A stretch of DNA of 19,105 bases from an uncultured Eubacteriales bacterium (GCA_959021945.1 CAUEYG010000004.1:1-19105), one strand, 5' to 3'; shown: positions 1 to 6,403, counted from the first letter of the stretch. Program-made: numbers and translations. Notes: a model not told the origin generated them from the sequence alone.

Positions 1-133
1 GGTATTCTTTTTGGTCAACCCCCCTTACTCTTTAAAGTATACAGGAAGCTCCTAATTATCTAAATATTATTTCTTTTCATATAATTATATCATTTCAAGT
101 ACTGGTTGCGTCAAGACATAATTAACATATTTT

Positions 134-158
134 TCAACAAACTTGACAAGTTTGTTGA
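134..158. promoter_or_regulatory. Perfect 25-bp palindrome, operator-like
   Basis: Two perfect 11-bp arms (tcaacaaactt and aagtttgttga) are separated by gac. No T-run follows on either strand, so this is unlikely to be a terminator. On the minus strand it contains TTGTCA, a possible -35 element, with GTTAAT 17 bp further on. It could therefore be the repressor site of a promoter reading leftward out of the window. The rest of positions 1-202 is AT-rich intergenic DNA in which I see no supported gene. Confidence 0.45.
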
Positions 159-200
159 TCGTGCAGTTTGTTTTCCTATGTATACACAAACGGGTGACTC

Positions 201-246
201 AAAAAATGCTGCTGTAACACATGCAATTTGGTTACAGCAGCATTTT
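201..246 (-). terminator. Rho-independent terminator after gerQ
   Basis: A perfect 16-bp stem (203-218 with 231-246, core aatgctgctgtaac) has a 12-nt loop. On the minus strand it is followed by a T-run made from the A-run at 201-206. It lies 43 bases past the gerQ-like stop codon. The plus strand also ends the stem in four Ts, so it could act in both directions. Confidence 0.85.
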
Positions 247-288
247 CATATTATCTCATGGATTCAGTTGAGGCCATATGCGGCATAA

Positions 289-936
289 TCATTCTTCGTC
301 AGATTCAAGCTCCTCTATAGCAGCATTCATGGAAGACGCAGAGATATTCATTGGTTCAAAAGGGTTTTGGCGATAGTTATAATAGACATACATATTTTTA
401 ATTCCATAAATATCAACGACTAAAATGTTGCCGGTAGGGGCTTCCTGCAAGATAATGTAGTTGATACCAACTCCAATCAGAAACCCTTCCTGACTTTCTA
501 AGGTGTTGGAGCCCATGAGCTGCTCTACTCTCACATAGCGGCCAATTTGGGTGCGATAAAAACCGTTAACATACTGGACTGCATTATAATCGAGGACTTC
601 CTGATAACCGGGAGGCAGCAGAGGGTTGGCAGGTACCTGAAAGGTAGGTGCGTTAGGAATTAGCTCTGGTGCTGACTCAGGCAGTGATGGAGAAATAATC
701 GTAGGATTATTCCCATCTGCATTATTATTGTCTGATTCCGGTGTAACAATAGCCGTCATATCCTCCGATGGGAGAACAGGAGCAATGTTATTGTTTTGCA
801 TATTTCTCATATTATCCATATTCCCCATATTTCCTTGGGTCGGCATCTGATCATAGGGGGATGAACCCCGATTGACAACTTGGTTTTTTTTGATTTTTTC
901 GATACGTGTTAATGCTGTGTTGCAACATGGTGCCAT
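289..936 (-). CDS. gerQ: GerQ-like spore coat protein
   Basis: The 215-residue product is probably a spore coat/germination protein of the GerQ type, which in Bacillus is needed to place the cortex hydrolase CwlJ in the spore coat. The recognisable part is residues about 118-190: a VQYVNGFYRTQIGRYVRVEQ segment, a hydrophobic stretch (LIGVGINYIILQ), and VVDIYGIKNMYVYY. This matches the GerQ pattern of a short beta-rich domain after a low-complexity N-terminus. Residues 36-47 are four consecutive xNM triplets, followed by Asn/Pro-rich linker, and the C-terminus is acidic (EELESDEE). It begins with MAPCCN, an adjacent cysteine pair. The ATG has an AGAGAGG ribosome site 8 nt upstream. It sits 18 bp downstream of a cwlJ-like gene, the same partner order as the Bacillus cwlJ-gerQ operon, and this context strengthens a moderate sequence match. 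The alternative is an unrelated clostridial coat protein. Confidence 0.7.
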   Translation of the reverse strand: MAPCCNTALTRIEKIKKNQVVNRGSSPYDQMPTQGNMGNMDNMRNMQNNNIAPVLPSEDMTAIVTPESDNNNADGNNPTIISPSLPESAPELIPNAPTFQVPANPLLPPGYQEVLDYNAVQYVNGFYRTQIGRYVRVEQLMGSNTLESQEGFLIGVGINYIILQEAPTGNILVVDIYGIKNMYVYYNYRQNPFEPMNISASSMNAAIEELESDEE

Positions 937-954
937 AAGACATACCTCTCTTTA

Positions 955-1398
955 TTAAGTATTTGCATAATTTGCTGTAGGGATATAGAAACAATGGTCT
1001 CCAACTCGATTGTGAATCACCCCTACATTCGTTGGAAAATAAGTTGGGCAGGTGCTGCTGTAAGGATTAAAAAAGAACAAAGAATGGTCGACTCCCTGTA
1101 GACGGCCTCCTGCCATTGCCCAATCTACGATTTCATAATGAATATCTGTAGGTGTCATATTATAGACATTTTGCGCATTATATTTGCCGCCAACAGTCTC
1201 CCGCATACATACAAATTGTCCCTTTTGCGTGATAATATTTCGAACATCGCCACCCTGGTTGATACGGGCAAACTCTCCATAATCTATAGTAGCCCGGTTC
1301 ATGATGACTGATGCCACAGCTCTCATCCCATCCTCGCCTTCACCGCCTGCTTCACATTGAATGAGCCGTGCGAACAGCTCACGAGTATCTAGTGACAT
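955..1398 (-). CDS. cwlJ: CwlJ/SleB-type spore cortex-lytic hydrolase
   Basis: The 147-residue product is a Hydrolase_2 (SleB/CwlJ) family cell wall hydrolase, expected to cleave cortex peptidoglycan during germination. Visible hallmarks are RLIQCEAGGEGEDGMRAVAS (putative catalytic Glu at about residue 16), the VIMNRA segment, KGQFVC, and a C-terminal HSLFFFNP region typical of this family. There is no signal peptide, as expected for CwlJ, which reaches the spore from the mother cell, and unlike SleB. The length fits CwlJ (about 140 residues) rather than SleB, which carries an extra peptidoglycan-binding domain. I chose the ATG at 1398 because AGAGGTG lies 6 nt before it. An upstream in-frame GTG at 1407 would fall inside that ribosome site. 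It is co-directional with the gerQ-like gene 18 bp downstream, so the two are probably one operon. Confidence 0.88.
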   Translation of the reverse strand: MSLDTRELFARLIQCEAGGEGEDGMRAVASVIMNRATIDYGEFARINQGGDVRNIITQKGQFVCMRETVGGKYNAQNVYNMTPTDIHYEIVDWAMAGGRLQGVDHSLFFFNPYSSTCPTYFPTNVGVIHNRVGDHCFYIPTANYANT

Positions 1399-1429
1399 AA
1401 ACTTCACCTCTAGTTTTCATACTACAGTC

Positions 1430-1459
1430 ATTTTATGCATCTTGTAGAGGAAAGGTGAC
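1430..1459 (-). promoter_or_regulatory. Possible sporulation-sigma promoter of cwlJ-gerQ
   Basis: On the minus strand, GTCACC (1454-1459) is followed after 16 bp by CATAAAAT (1430-1437). The combination of AC, a 16-bp gap and CATA resembles mother-cell sigma-K promoters, and CATAAAAT also resembles the sigma-E -10 box. The position, about 30 bp upstream of the cwlJ start, is right. The match is short and imperfect, so this is a suggestion only. Confidence 0.3.
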
Positions 1460-1509
1460 GCCCTGTTTTTTCTGAATCGTAATATAGGCCGCCCACCGCT
1501 TGCTTTTGA

Positions 1510-4197
1510 CTATTTATCATGTCTTGTACGGCCCTTTTTTAATTTATGGGCAACAAGCATCCCGATAATTCCGATTTCGGAAAGTACTAAAAGGAGCAGC
1601 CACGGTAATAAACTACGGTTGTCAGCCGTTTGTGTTATGTTGGTGTTAGATCCAGTTGGTCCTCCGGGATCTTTGCCACCTCCTGTAAGAATCCTCTGAT
1701 TCTTAAAAGTCAGGTTTCCCGGTTCTGGAGCCTTAACCCCTTGACTACTGCTTCCTGCATAGGGATAAACTCCTGAAATAGGGTTTCCTGCCTTTTCATT
1801 GATAAATACCGACTCCATCGTCTGGTTTTTTAAAATAGTTCCTATCTCACCTGTGATAGTGGTCACGTATCCATCCCGGTTAGCTTCAGCTTCCATTACT
1901 CTATACGTTTGGTTCGCAGGAAGACCTAACGCTGTTTTACTTTCCCCATGGTGCAAGGTAAAAGTGGCTACACCATTTTTAAAGGTCATATCTCCATATG
2001 TACCATTGACCCTATTGTCGCTAACTTTCACTGTGAAATGAAACTCTTTCGTTCTATCTATGTCAGTACCCTCTACTACTTTGGAAACCTTAAGATTTCC
2101 ATTTACCTCTCTTTGATTAACAAGAGTCAAAACATACTTGTTATTTTTATCAGCTGTGACCTTACTCACATAACCGTCTATTGGTTCTTCTTCTATAGTG
2201 TAAATACATTCTGCCTTCCCGTCAGCTTCAGCTCCATAGTCTTGATATTTGGGGAGAGCTGAAAATGTAAGGGTCCATCCATTTTGCTGTTCTAGCTGCC
2301 CTGTATCAATTCTGTGACCATCCTGCAAAAGATGAACGGTCACACTTTCAGGATGTTGCGTATCATTTTCTTCCCACACTTTGGTTACTGACACATCTAC
2401 AGTTGGGTATTTTACAGAGTATTTGTTAAAAATTACTGCTCCATTAGTCCCGATACCTCCCCCTCGCGGGGCTGAATTACCTGAAATGATCAATTTTTTT
2501 GCTACCTTTGCTGCATCTTTTCCAGCCTTTGAAGCAATGGCCTTTAGTGCAATTTCTTCTTCAGATTTGACGATACCGCCTACTTGTTTCTTTTCATCAG
2601 GATACCGCAAAGCATTTTCATCTGGCTTTCCTAAAGGACCGGAGTTTTGTGCGATAGCACCATCTTTGTACCAGTGGACCAGCCAGTTACCCAACAGTCT
2701 GTTGGTCAAAGACAATGTAGCATTTCCTGTTTTAGGCAAAGAAGCAATATCATCCCCAGCACCTTGGGAGGAATTATCAAAGATAGCGCCTCCATTTTCC
2801 ACATAACTTTCAGCCGTGCCCGTAGGACATAGCCACATGCCGCCTCCAAGAATCCCAGCAGAATTCCCGGTAACCAAAGTGTCGTACAAAAAGAGTTCAT
2901 ATGGTACTGATCCGACATATACACCACCGCCTTGGCGTTCAGCCTTGTTGTCCATAATTTCTCCACCGTGCAGTTTTACATTGTCTGAAGCCACATAGAT
3001 GCCGCCTCCACATCCCCAATCCTGCTCAGCTGGACCTTCTCCCACTACCGCAAGATTGTTTTTGACAGCTCCGCCCTTCATCGTAAGTTCTGCGGGGAAA
3101 AATTGCTTCCAGGCAGTATGATCCTGATTATTTCCAAATTCGAGATAAAGATCATAAGCAGCAATGCCTCCGCCAATCAAAGCAGTATTATCAGAAATTG
3201 TGCCCCGGTTCATTGTTACTCTTGCCTGACCGCAGATCATAATGCCGCCGCCATACCGATCTGCTGTATTTCCTGTAATCCTTCCCCCATTCATTTCCAT
3301 TGTGGCTTTAGAATAAAAATCAGGGTATGCTGGTTCTCCAAGAAACACACCTCCAAAGTCTCCGTGATTTTTTGCGATTTCTCCTCCATTCATAATAAAT
3401 TTGGTGGTTCGGCCTTGATCGTCCTTATCACTATCTGATGCCACATAAACGGCAGCATTGTTAATCTGTCCATCAGGCTTTACTTCGTTATTTACGATAC
3501 TCCCTCCATCTAAGATAAATGTTGCTCCCATACCAATTCGAACCGTTCCTCCATATTGGTTCGTAAACGTATTCTGAGAAATCGTACCTCCGGTCATATG
3601 AAATAATGCGTTTGTACTGCGAATGGCAATGGTACCGCCTGACGTTGCTTTACAGGTATCCTTTTTAATAGTTCCTCCCTTCAAAAGGAAAGTCCCCTCG
3701 CTGGTAATCAGATTGCCATACCCAGCCCCAGACTTTGCTGCATTTGTTCCATCAATAGTTAGCAGGCTATCCTTATTGGTTTGACTTGTGGAAATGGTAA
3801 GTCTTCCTCCGCTCTCTACAAAAAAAGCACCTTTCTTTTCGCTGTTTTTCTGATTATTGATGAATATTATTCGCTCTTTTCCATCATCTACCAAAGTAAT
3901 GTTTTGGCCCTTTTTAATCTTAATATCCCTGATGAGATCAATATCATTCCCAATTACAATTGTTGTAAGTCTGTCGACTTGCGCTTCGTCAACTGCCCTC
4001 ACAAGCTCCTCATAGGTTTTGACAGGATCTACACTTTCTAGATTTTTCTCCCCAGGCAGCATTTCCGCAGCCTCCTGTGTAATCTGATTGTGGTTTTCTG
4101 CAAAAACAAGAGTACTTGCCGCGCCAAAAAAAATAGCAACACAAAGAGCAAGTACAATTACACAGGTCCTTCTTGAACCAGTTCCTCTTTTTGTCAT
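1510..4197 (-). CDS. Large beta-helix/CnaB cell-surface protein, phase-variable candidate
   Basis: The 895-residue product is an adhesin-like surface protein. Residues 1-33 form a signal peptide (basic start, hydrophobic VIVLALCVAIFF, cleavage likely after VFA). Residues about 90-580 carry many GG-T/E-I-x-x-N turns, such as GGTISQNTFTNQYGGTV and GGGI, typical of a right-handed parallel beta-helix. Residues about 600-693 are a CnaB domain with the isopeptide pattern Lys (SVTKVW), Glu (YTIEEEP) and Asn (LTLVNQ). Residues about 695-800 are a pilin-type isopeptide domain (NLKVSKVVEG, YRVMEAEA, VFINEK). A Gly/Pro/Ser linker leads to a membrane helix (about 865-885) and a basic tail (KLKKGRTRHDK), the layout of a sortase signal. 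The motif is degenerate: QTADN replaces the usual PxTGD. The ribosome site AAAGGAGG is 11 nt before the ATG. Its promoter region lies between inverted recombination sites beside a recombinase gene, which suggests ON/OFF expression. The ligand is unknown. Confidence 0.85.
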   Translation of the reverse strand: MTKRGTGSRRTCVIVLALCVAIFFGAASTLVFAENHNQITQEAAEMLPGEKNLESVDPVKTYEELVRAVDEAQVDRLTTIVIGNDIDLIRDIKIKKGQNITLVDDGKERIIFINNQKNSEKKGAFFVESGGRLTISTSQTNKDSLLTIDGTNAAKSGAGYGNLITSEGTFLLKGGTIKKDTCKATSGGTIAIRSTNALFHMTGGTISQNTFTNQYGGTVRIGMGATFILDGGSIVNNEVKPDGQINNAAVYVASDSDKDDQGRTTKFIMNGGEIAKNHGDFGGVFLGEPAYPDFYSKATMEMNGGRITGNTADRYGGGIMICGQARVTMNRGTISDNTALIGGGIAAYDLYLEFGNNQDHTAWKQFFPAELTMKGGAVKNNLAVVGEGPAEQDWGCGGGIYVASDNVKLHGGEIMDNKAERQGGGVYVGSVPYELFLYDTLVTGNSAGILGGGMWLCPTGTAESYVENGGAIFDNSSQGAGDDIASLPKTGNATLSLTNRLLGNWLVHWYKDGAIAQNSGPLGKPDENALRYPDEKKQVGGIVKSEEEIALKAIASKAGKDAAKVAKKLIISGNSAPRGGGIGTNGAVIFNKYSVKYPTVDVSVTKVWEENDTQHPESVTVHLLQDGHRIDTGQLEQQNGWTLTFSALPKYQDYGAEADGKAECIYTIEEEPIDGYVSKVTADKNNKYVLTLVNQREVNGNLKVSKVVEGTDIDRTKEFHFTVKVSDNRVNGTYGDMTFKNGVATFTLHHGESKTALGLPANQTYRVMEAEANRDGYVTTITGEIGTILKNQTMESVFINEKAGNPISGVYPYAGSSSQGVKAPEPGNLTFKNQRILTGGGKDPGGPTGSNTNITQTADNRSLLPWLLLLVLSEIGIIGMLVAHKLKKGRTRHDK

Positions 4198-4200
4198 AAT

Positions 4201-4277
4201 CTGTTCTGCCTCCTTTACTTGCTTTTACCAAGAAATATTCCTTCTGTGGTATTGGCCCTCCCTCCTGGGCAGAACAG
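4201..4277 (-). promoter_or_regulatory. Orientation-dependent stem covering the surface-gene ribosome site
   Basis: Positions 4201-4210 (ctgttctgcc) and 4268-4277 (ggcagaacag) are perfect 10-bp reverse complements. In a minus-strand transcript the two arms would pair and enclose the last GG of the AAAGGAGG ribosome site (4209-4216) and most of the spacer before the ATG. The left arm lies outside the invertible segment and the right arm inside it. Inversion would carry the right arm about 180 bp away and upstream of the strong promoter, so the stem should form only in the present orientation. The complementarity is seen directly; the effect on translation is inferred. Confidence 0.5.
4227..4253. 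repeat. Left inverted recombination site (IRL)
   Basis: The 20-bp core aatattccttctgtggtatt (4234-4253) is the exact reverse complement of 4457-4476. Including the outer arm (ACCA with TGGT), 24 of 27 positions match. The site itself is a dyad: accaaga, a 10-bp centre, then ctgtggt. That layout is typical of tyrosine-recombinase core sites. The stretch is 30 bp upstream of the surface-protein ATG. Confidence 0.8.
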
Positions 4278-4319
4278 TATGAAAAAGTCTTATATTTTAT
4301 CGTGTAAAAGAGCAAAGTA

Positions 4320-4359
4320 AAACAAGCCTGAAAGATCACAACAGCTTCCAGGCTTGTTT
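4320..4359 (-). terminator. Hairpin terminator inside the invertible segment
   Basis: A perfect 11-bp stem pairs aaacaagcctg (4320-4330) with caggcttgttt (4349-4359) around an 18-nt loop. On the minus strand it is followed by TTTTACTTT. It would stop transcripts arriving from the recombinase gene before they reach the surface gene. The plus-strand tail (TTTATCAT) is weaker. Confidence 0.6.
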
Positions 4360-4386
4360 ATCATACAAAAAACAGAGTTTTGTCAA
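4360..4386 (-). promoter_or_regulatory. Weaker minus-strand promoter toward the surface gene
   Basis: TTGACA (4381-4386) and TATGAT (4360-4365) are good hexamers but only 15 bp apart, shorter than optimal. The start point, near 4353, would lie within the first arm of the hairpin at 4320-4359, leaving a 5-bp remnant stem followed by Ts. Any transcript might therefore end early. Confidence 0.4.
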
Positions 4387-4405
4387 AGATCAGATGCAGT
4401 ATGTA

Positions 4406-4434
4406 TTGATTTTGAATGTTATTTATAATATAAT
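4406..4434 (+). promoter_or_regulatory. Strong sigma-A promoter pointing away from the surface gene
   Basis: TTGATT (4406-4411), a 17-bp spacer and TATAAT (4429-4434) make the best promoter in this region. As sequenced it reads rightward into the 3' end of the recombinase gene, antisense to it. After inversion it would face the surface gene, giving a leader of about 70 nt across the left site and the AAAGGAGG ribosome site. Confidence 0.65.
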
Positions 4435-4456
4435 GAGGACCGTAATAATGGATTGA

Positions 4457-4483
4457 AATACCACAGAAGGAATATTCTGTGGT
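4457..4483. repeat. Right inverted recombination site (IRR)
   Basis: It carries the inverse copy of the left core (4457-4476) and extends to 4483. Its dyad is almost perfect: accacag (4460-4466), a 10-bp centre, then ctgtggt (4477-4483). Its last base is the last base of the recombinase stop codon (TGA, 4485 to 4483 on the minus strand), so gene and site abut exactly. Confidence 0.8.
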
Positions 4484-5322
4484 CACAGGATGAGCTTCAT
4501 CTTTCGTAAAATACGTTCGTGTTCACTGGCGCTGACCGCCACATAAATCCGGGTTGTTTCCACTTTGCTGTGCCCTAAAAGATCAGAAAGATGAGCCAGA
4601 TTTTTATCTATCGCATAATAAGTTCTGGCAAATAGATGTCTTAAGTTGTGTGGAAAAACTTTACTCCGTTCTACGCCTGCCTGCTGACATAATTTTTTCA
4701 TATCATGACAGATATTGGAACGATCTAAGGGTCTTCCATTTTTTGTACGAAAAATGGCTCCCTTTTCTAGTTTCTGCTTTTTTATATATCTCTGCAGTTT
4801 GCATTTTAATTCCTTTTGAAGGATAATTGTTCGATTCTTTCCTTTAAAATAAATTTCCACTCTCCCAGACTGTACTGCTTCCACTGTTATAAATTCTAAT
4901 TCACCAATTCTAATTCCTGTTGCGCATAACGTAACCATCAAGAGATACAGTCTTTGATTTCCCTTGCGTCGGGCCGTTTCCAACAGTTGCCTATATTCTT
5001 TCTGGGAAAGTTCTTTTGATTCATCTAAAAAGGCCTGTCGCTGTACTTTTAATAGTTTCACTTTGCATTCTGTCATCTGATGAAAGCTGAGAAATGCGTT
5101 GATTGCAGACAGTCTGCCGTTGACCGTCTGGGCTTTGCATTTTGTAAGAAGGCGGTCTCGGTATTCCAGCAGCAGATGTTTTTCTACTGTGCGTCCGTTT
5201 AAAAATATCGCAAATTTTTCTACTGCATAAAGATACTTGGTAATTGTAGTATTTGCCTTTTCATTGATATACAAATGCTTTTTAAACGCTTGTATATCCT
5301 CTTTCGTAATCCTAGTTATCAT
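4483..5322 (-). CDS. Tyrosine recombinase (phage-integrase family), probable invertase
   Basis: The 279-residue site-specific recombinase has an N-terminal SAM-like core-binding domain (about 1-90) and a catalytic domain (about 105-275). Catalytic residues are in place: R138 in TGIRIGEL, K160/K162 in YFKGKNR, H225 and R228 in PHNLRH, H251 in LLGHS, and the nucleophile Y260 in TTRIYV. The size is that of XerC/D-like enzymes, without the arm-binding domain of lambda integrase. It is not adjacent to dif-like, tRNA or phage genes. Instead its stop codon touches an inverted 27-bp site whose partner lies 200 bp away, upstream of a surface-protein gene. This context indicates a local DNA invertase. 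The ATG is preceded by AGAGAGG about 9 nt upstream. No convincing promoter was found in the leader. In the present orientation the promoter at 4406-4434 would produce antisense RNA into this gene. Confidence 0.88.
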   Translation of the reverse strand: MITRITKEDIQAFKKHLYINEKANTTITKYLYAVEKFAIFLNGRTVEKHLLLEYRDRLLTKCKAQTVNGRLSAINAFLSFHQMTECKVKLLKVQRQAFLDESKELSQKEYRQLLETARRKGNQRLYLLMVTLCATGIRIGELEFITVEAVQSGRVEIYFKGKNRTIILQKELKCKLQRYIKKQKLEKGAIFRTKNGRPLDRSNICHDMKKLCQQAGVERSKVFPHNLRHLFARTYYAIDKNLAHLSDLLGHSKVETTRIYVAVSASEHERILRKMKLIL

Positions 5323-5387
5323 GAATAATCCTCTCTTTCCTATGCTGTTAGCATTTACCTTTGTGAATTGGCTTTATTCATGATTTT

Positions 5388-5420
5388 ACTGGAAATTCAC
5401 TACAGCAACTGGGAAATTCA
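5388..5420. repeat. Two near-identical 12-13-bp direct repeats upstream of the recombinase
   Basis: actggaaattca (5388-5399) and actgggaaattca (5408-5420) differ by one inserted G, and their shared aaattca parts are 21 bp apart. An 8-bp inverted pair (tttattca at 5373-5380, tgaataaa at 5422-5429) encloses them. They lie 66-98 bp before the recombinase start and could be regulator or recombinase binding sites. The function is unknown. Confidence 0.35.
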
Positions 5421-5447
5421 TTGAATAAACAGATCCTAAAGTCAATA

Positions 5448-5493
5448 AAAATGCTGCTGCAAAACATATTAATTATGGTTGCAGCAGCATTTT
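5448..5493 (-). terminator. Terminator of the molybdenum-hydroxylase operon
   Basis: A perfect 15-bp stem (5448-5462 with 5479-5493, core aatgctgctgcaa) has a 16-nt loop and is followed on the minus strand by TTTTTATT. It begins 10 bases beyond the stop codon of the methyltransferase-like gene. The stem is nearly the same as that of the gerQ terminator at 203-246. Opposite-strand Ts make it possibly bidirectional. Confidence 0.85.
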
Positions 5494-5503
5494 ATTCTAA
5501 AAA

Positions 5504-6403
5504 TCATGGACGAGTAATTATAATCGTCCCTTCAAGGTCACACAGAGGGGTAATGAGAAAGGCTCCATAGATATCCTCCAACTCCTCAACAGCCTGACGA
5601 ACAGATAGGTTTTTACCATTCTCATACTGAGAAACAAAGATTACACCTCCGGGACTCATCCTGGAAAAGAAATATTGAATACCGGAAAATGTGGGAGCAT
5701 ACAGCCCTGTATCGATATGTACCAGGGCATATGTCTCCTCTTCCAAACCAAATGCTGTCTCTGGGAACCATCCCTGCATAATTTTTACCTTCTCTGGATA
5801 GGGCATCTTTCCTAAAAGCAGCTCTGTAAGCGTTTCCTGCTGACGAGACGAAAGAGCATATTCTCCTACTCTGGCATCTGACAAATTTTTTTCCTTTTCC
5901 TTTTGGACATCCCTTGCGTCATATCCGGTAAATGTATCAAATAAATATAGCTTTCGGTCCGGCATAAGTGCATTGAGTTGCCAGGAAATATCACCATAAT
6001 AAGCGCCAAGATCTGCTGTTGCACCTTTTACGCCAAGGGCCGCAAGCCGCCAGGCCATTTTTCGGATGGCAGCAGTTTTCGAAGAAAATCCTTTGAACAT
6101 CTGGAAAAGAGATATCACCTCACCACGAAAATCGGTTTGTATCAAAACACGTTTTACTGCCAATTCTCCCTCAGCGTGATCCGCTGCAATAATAACACAA
6201 TCCGGATTATAACCTGTCACAGCATCCATTGGCATAATTGGCATTTCCTCAAGGTTGTCTCGAAGCCTGCCTTTTTCATCATAAATATTCCATGCCTGCG
6301 CCATATTAACAGCAAATCCAATCAATTTTAGTTCTTTGGGATTCAAAAGATCTGCTGCAGTAAATGTCAGATTATTGACACCTGCCAATATTACAGTTTT
6401 CAT
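5504..6403 (-). CDS. TylF-like methyltransferase with a degenerate metal site
   Basis: The 299-residue protein has two parts. Residues 1-100 look like a Rossmann-type domain (MKTVILAGVNN, then NPDCVIIAADH), as in sugar-acyltransferase or epimerase-like N-domains. Residues about 105-299 resemble the TylF/MycF SAM-dependent O-methyltransferase family, with the ADLGAYYGDISW glycine-poor motif I, LYLFDTFTGY, and HIDTGLYAPTFSGIQYFFSRMSPGGVIFVSQY. In active family members I recall HIDxDLY and VDDY supplying metal ligands. Here they read HIDTGLY and VSQY, so two or three acidic ligands are gone. It may be a pseudoenzyme or use another chemistry. It is the last gene of the molybdenum-hydroxylase operon, 19 bp after the Cys-rich gene, with AAAGGAAGG before its ATG and a strong terminator after it. 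The link to the hydroxylase is unexplained; the family assignment is fairly secure, the function is not. Confidence 0.65.
   Translation of the reverse strand: MKTVILAGVNNLTFTAADLLNPKELKLIGFAVNMAQAWNIYDEKGRLRDNLEEMPIMPMDAVTGYNPDCVIIAADHAEGELAVKRVLIQTDFRGEVISLFQMFKGFSSKTAAIRKMAWRLAALGVKGATADLGAYYGDISWQLNALMPDRKLYLFDTFTGYDARDVQKEKEKNLSDARVGEYALSSRQQETLTELLLGKMPYPEKVKIMQGWFPETAFGLEEETYALVHIDTGLYAPTFSGIQYFFSRMSPGGVIFVSQYENGKNLSVRQAVEELEDIYGAFLITPLCDLEGTIIITRP

Larger units (their letters stand above)
4227..4483. other. Putative invertible promoter segment (phase switch)
   Basis: Two 27-bp inverted sites bound about 203 bp of unique DNA between a tyrosine recombinase gene and a surface-protein gene. 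Inside are a plus-strand sigma-A promoter, a weaker minus-strand promoter, a hairpin terminator, and one arm of a ribosome-site stem. Strand exchange between the sites would flip this DNA and connect or disconnect the promoter from the surface gene. No target duplication flanks the repeats and no transposase is encoded, which argues against a small transposable element. No mixed orientation can be seen in a single sequence, so inversion is inferred. Confidence 0.75.

Noticed and set aside
106..288. 60-codon plus-strand frame at the left end
   Set aside because: It starts with TTG, has no ribosome site, and runs through the palindrome and the gerQ terminator stem.
1399..1407. Upstream GTG start for cwlJ
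   Set aside because: It lies within the AGAGGTG ribosome site that serves the ATG at 1398.
4227..4483. Small transposable element (MITE) bounded by terminal inverted repeats
   Set aside because: No target-site duplication is seen outside the repeats, the sites have recombinase-type dyads, and a tyrosine recombinase gene abuts one of them.
4483..5322. Recombinase as part of an integrated phage or integrative element
   Set aside because: No phage, conjugation, excisionase or tRNA attachment features lie nearby; the only matching sites are the inverted pair next to the gene.
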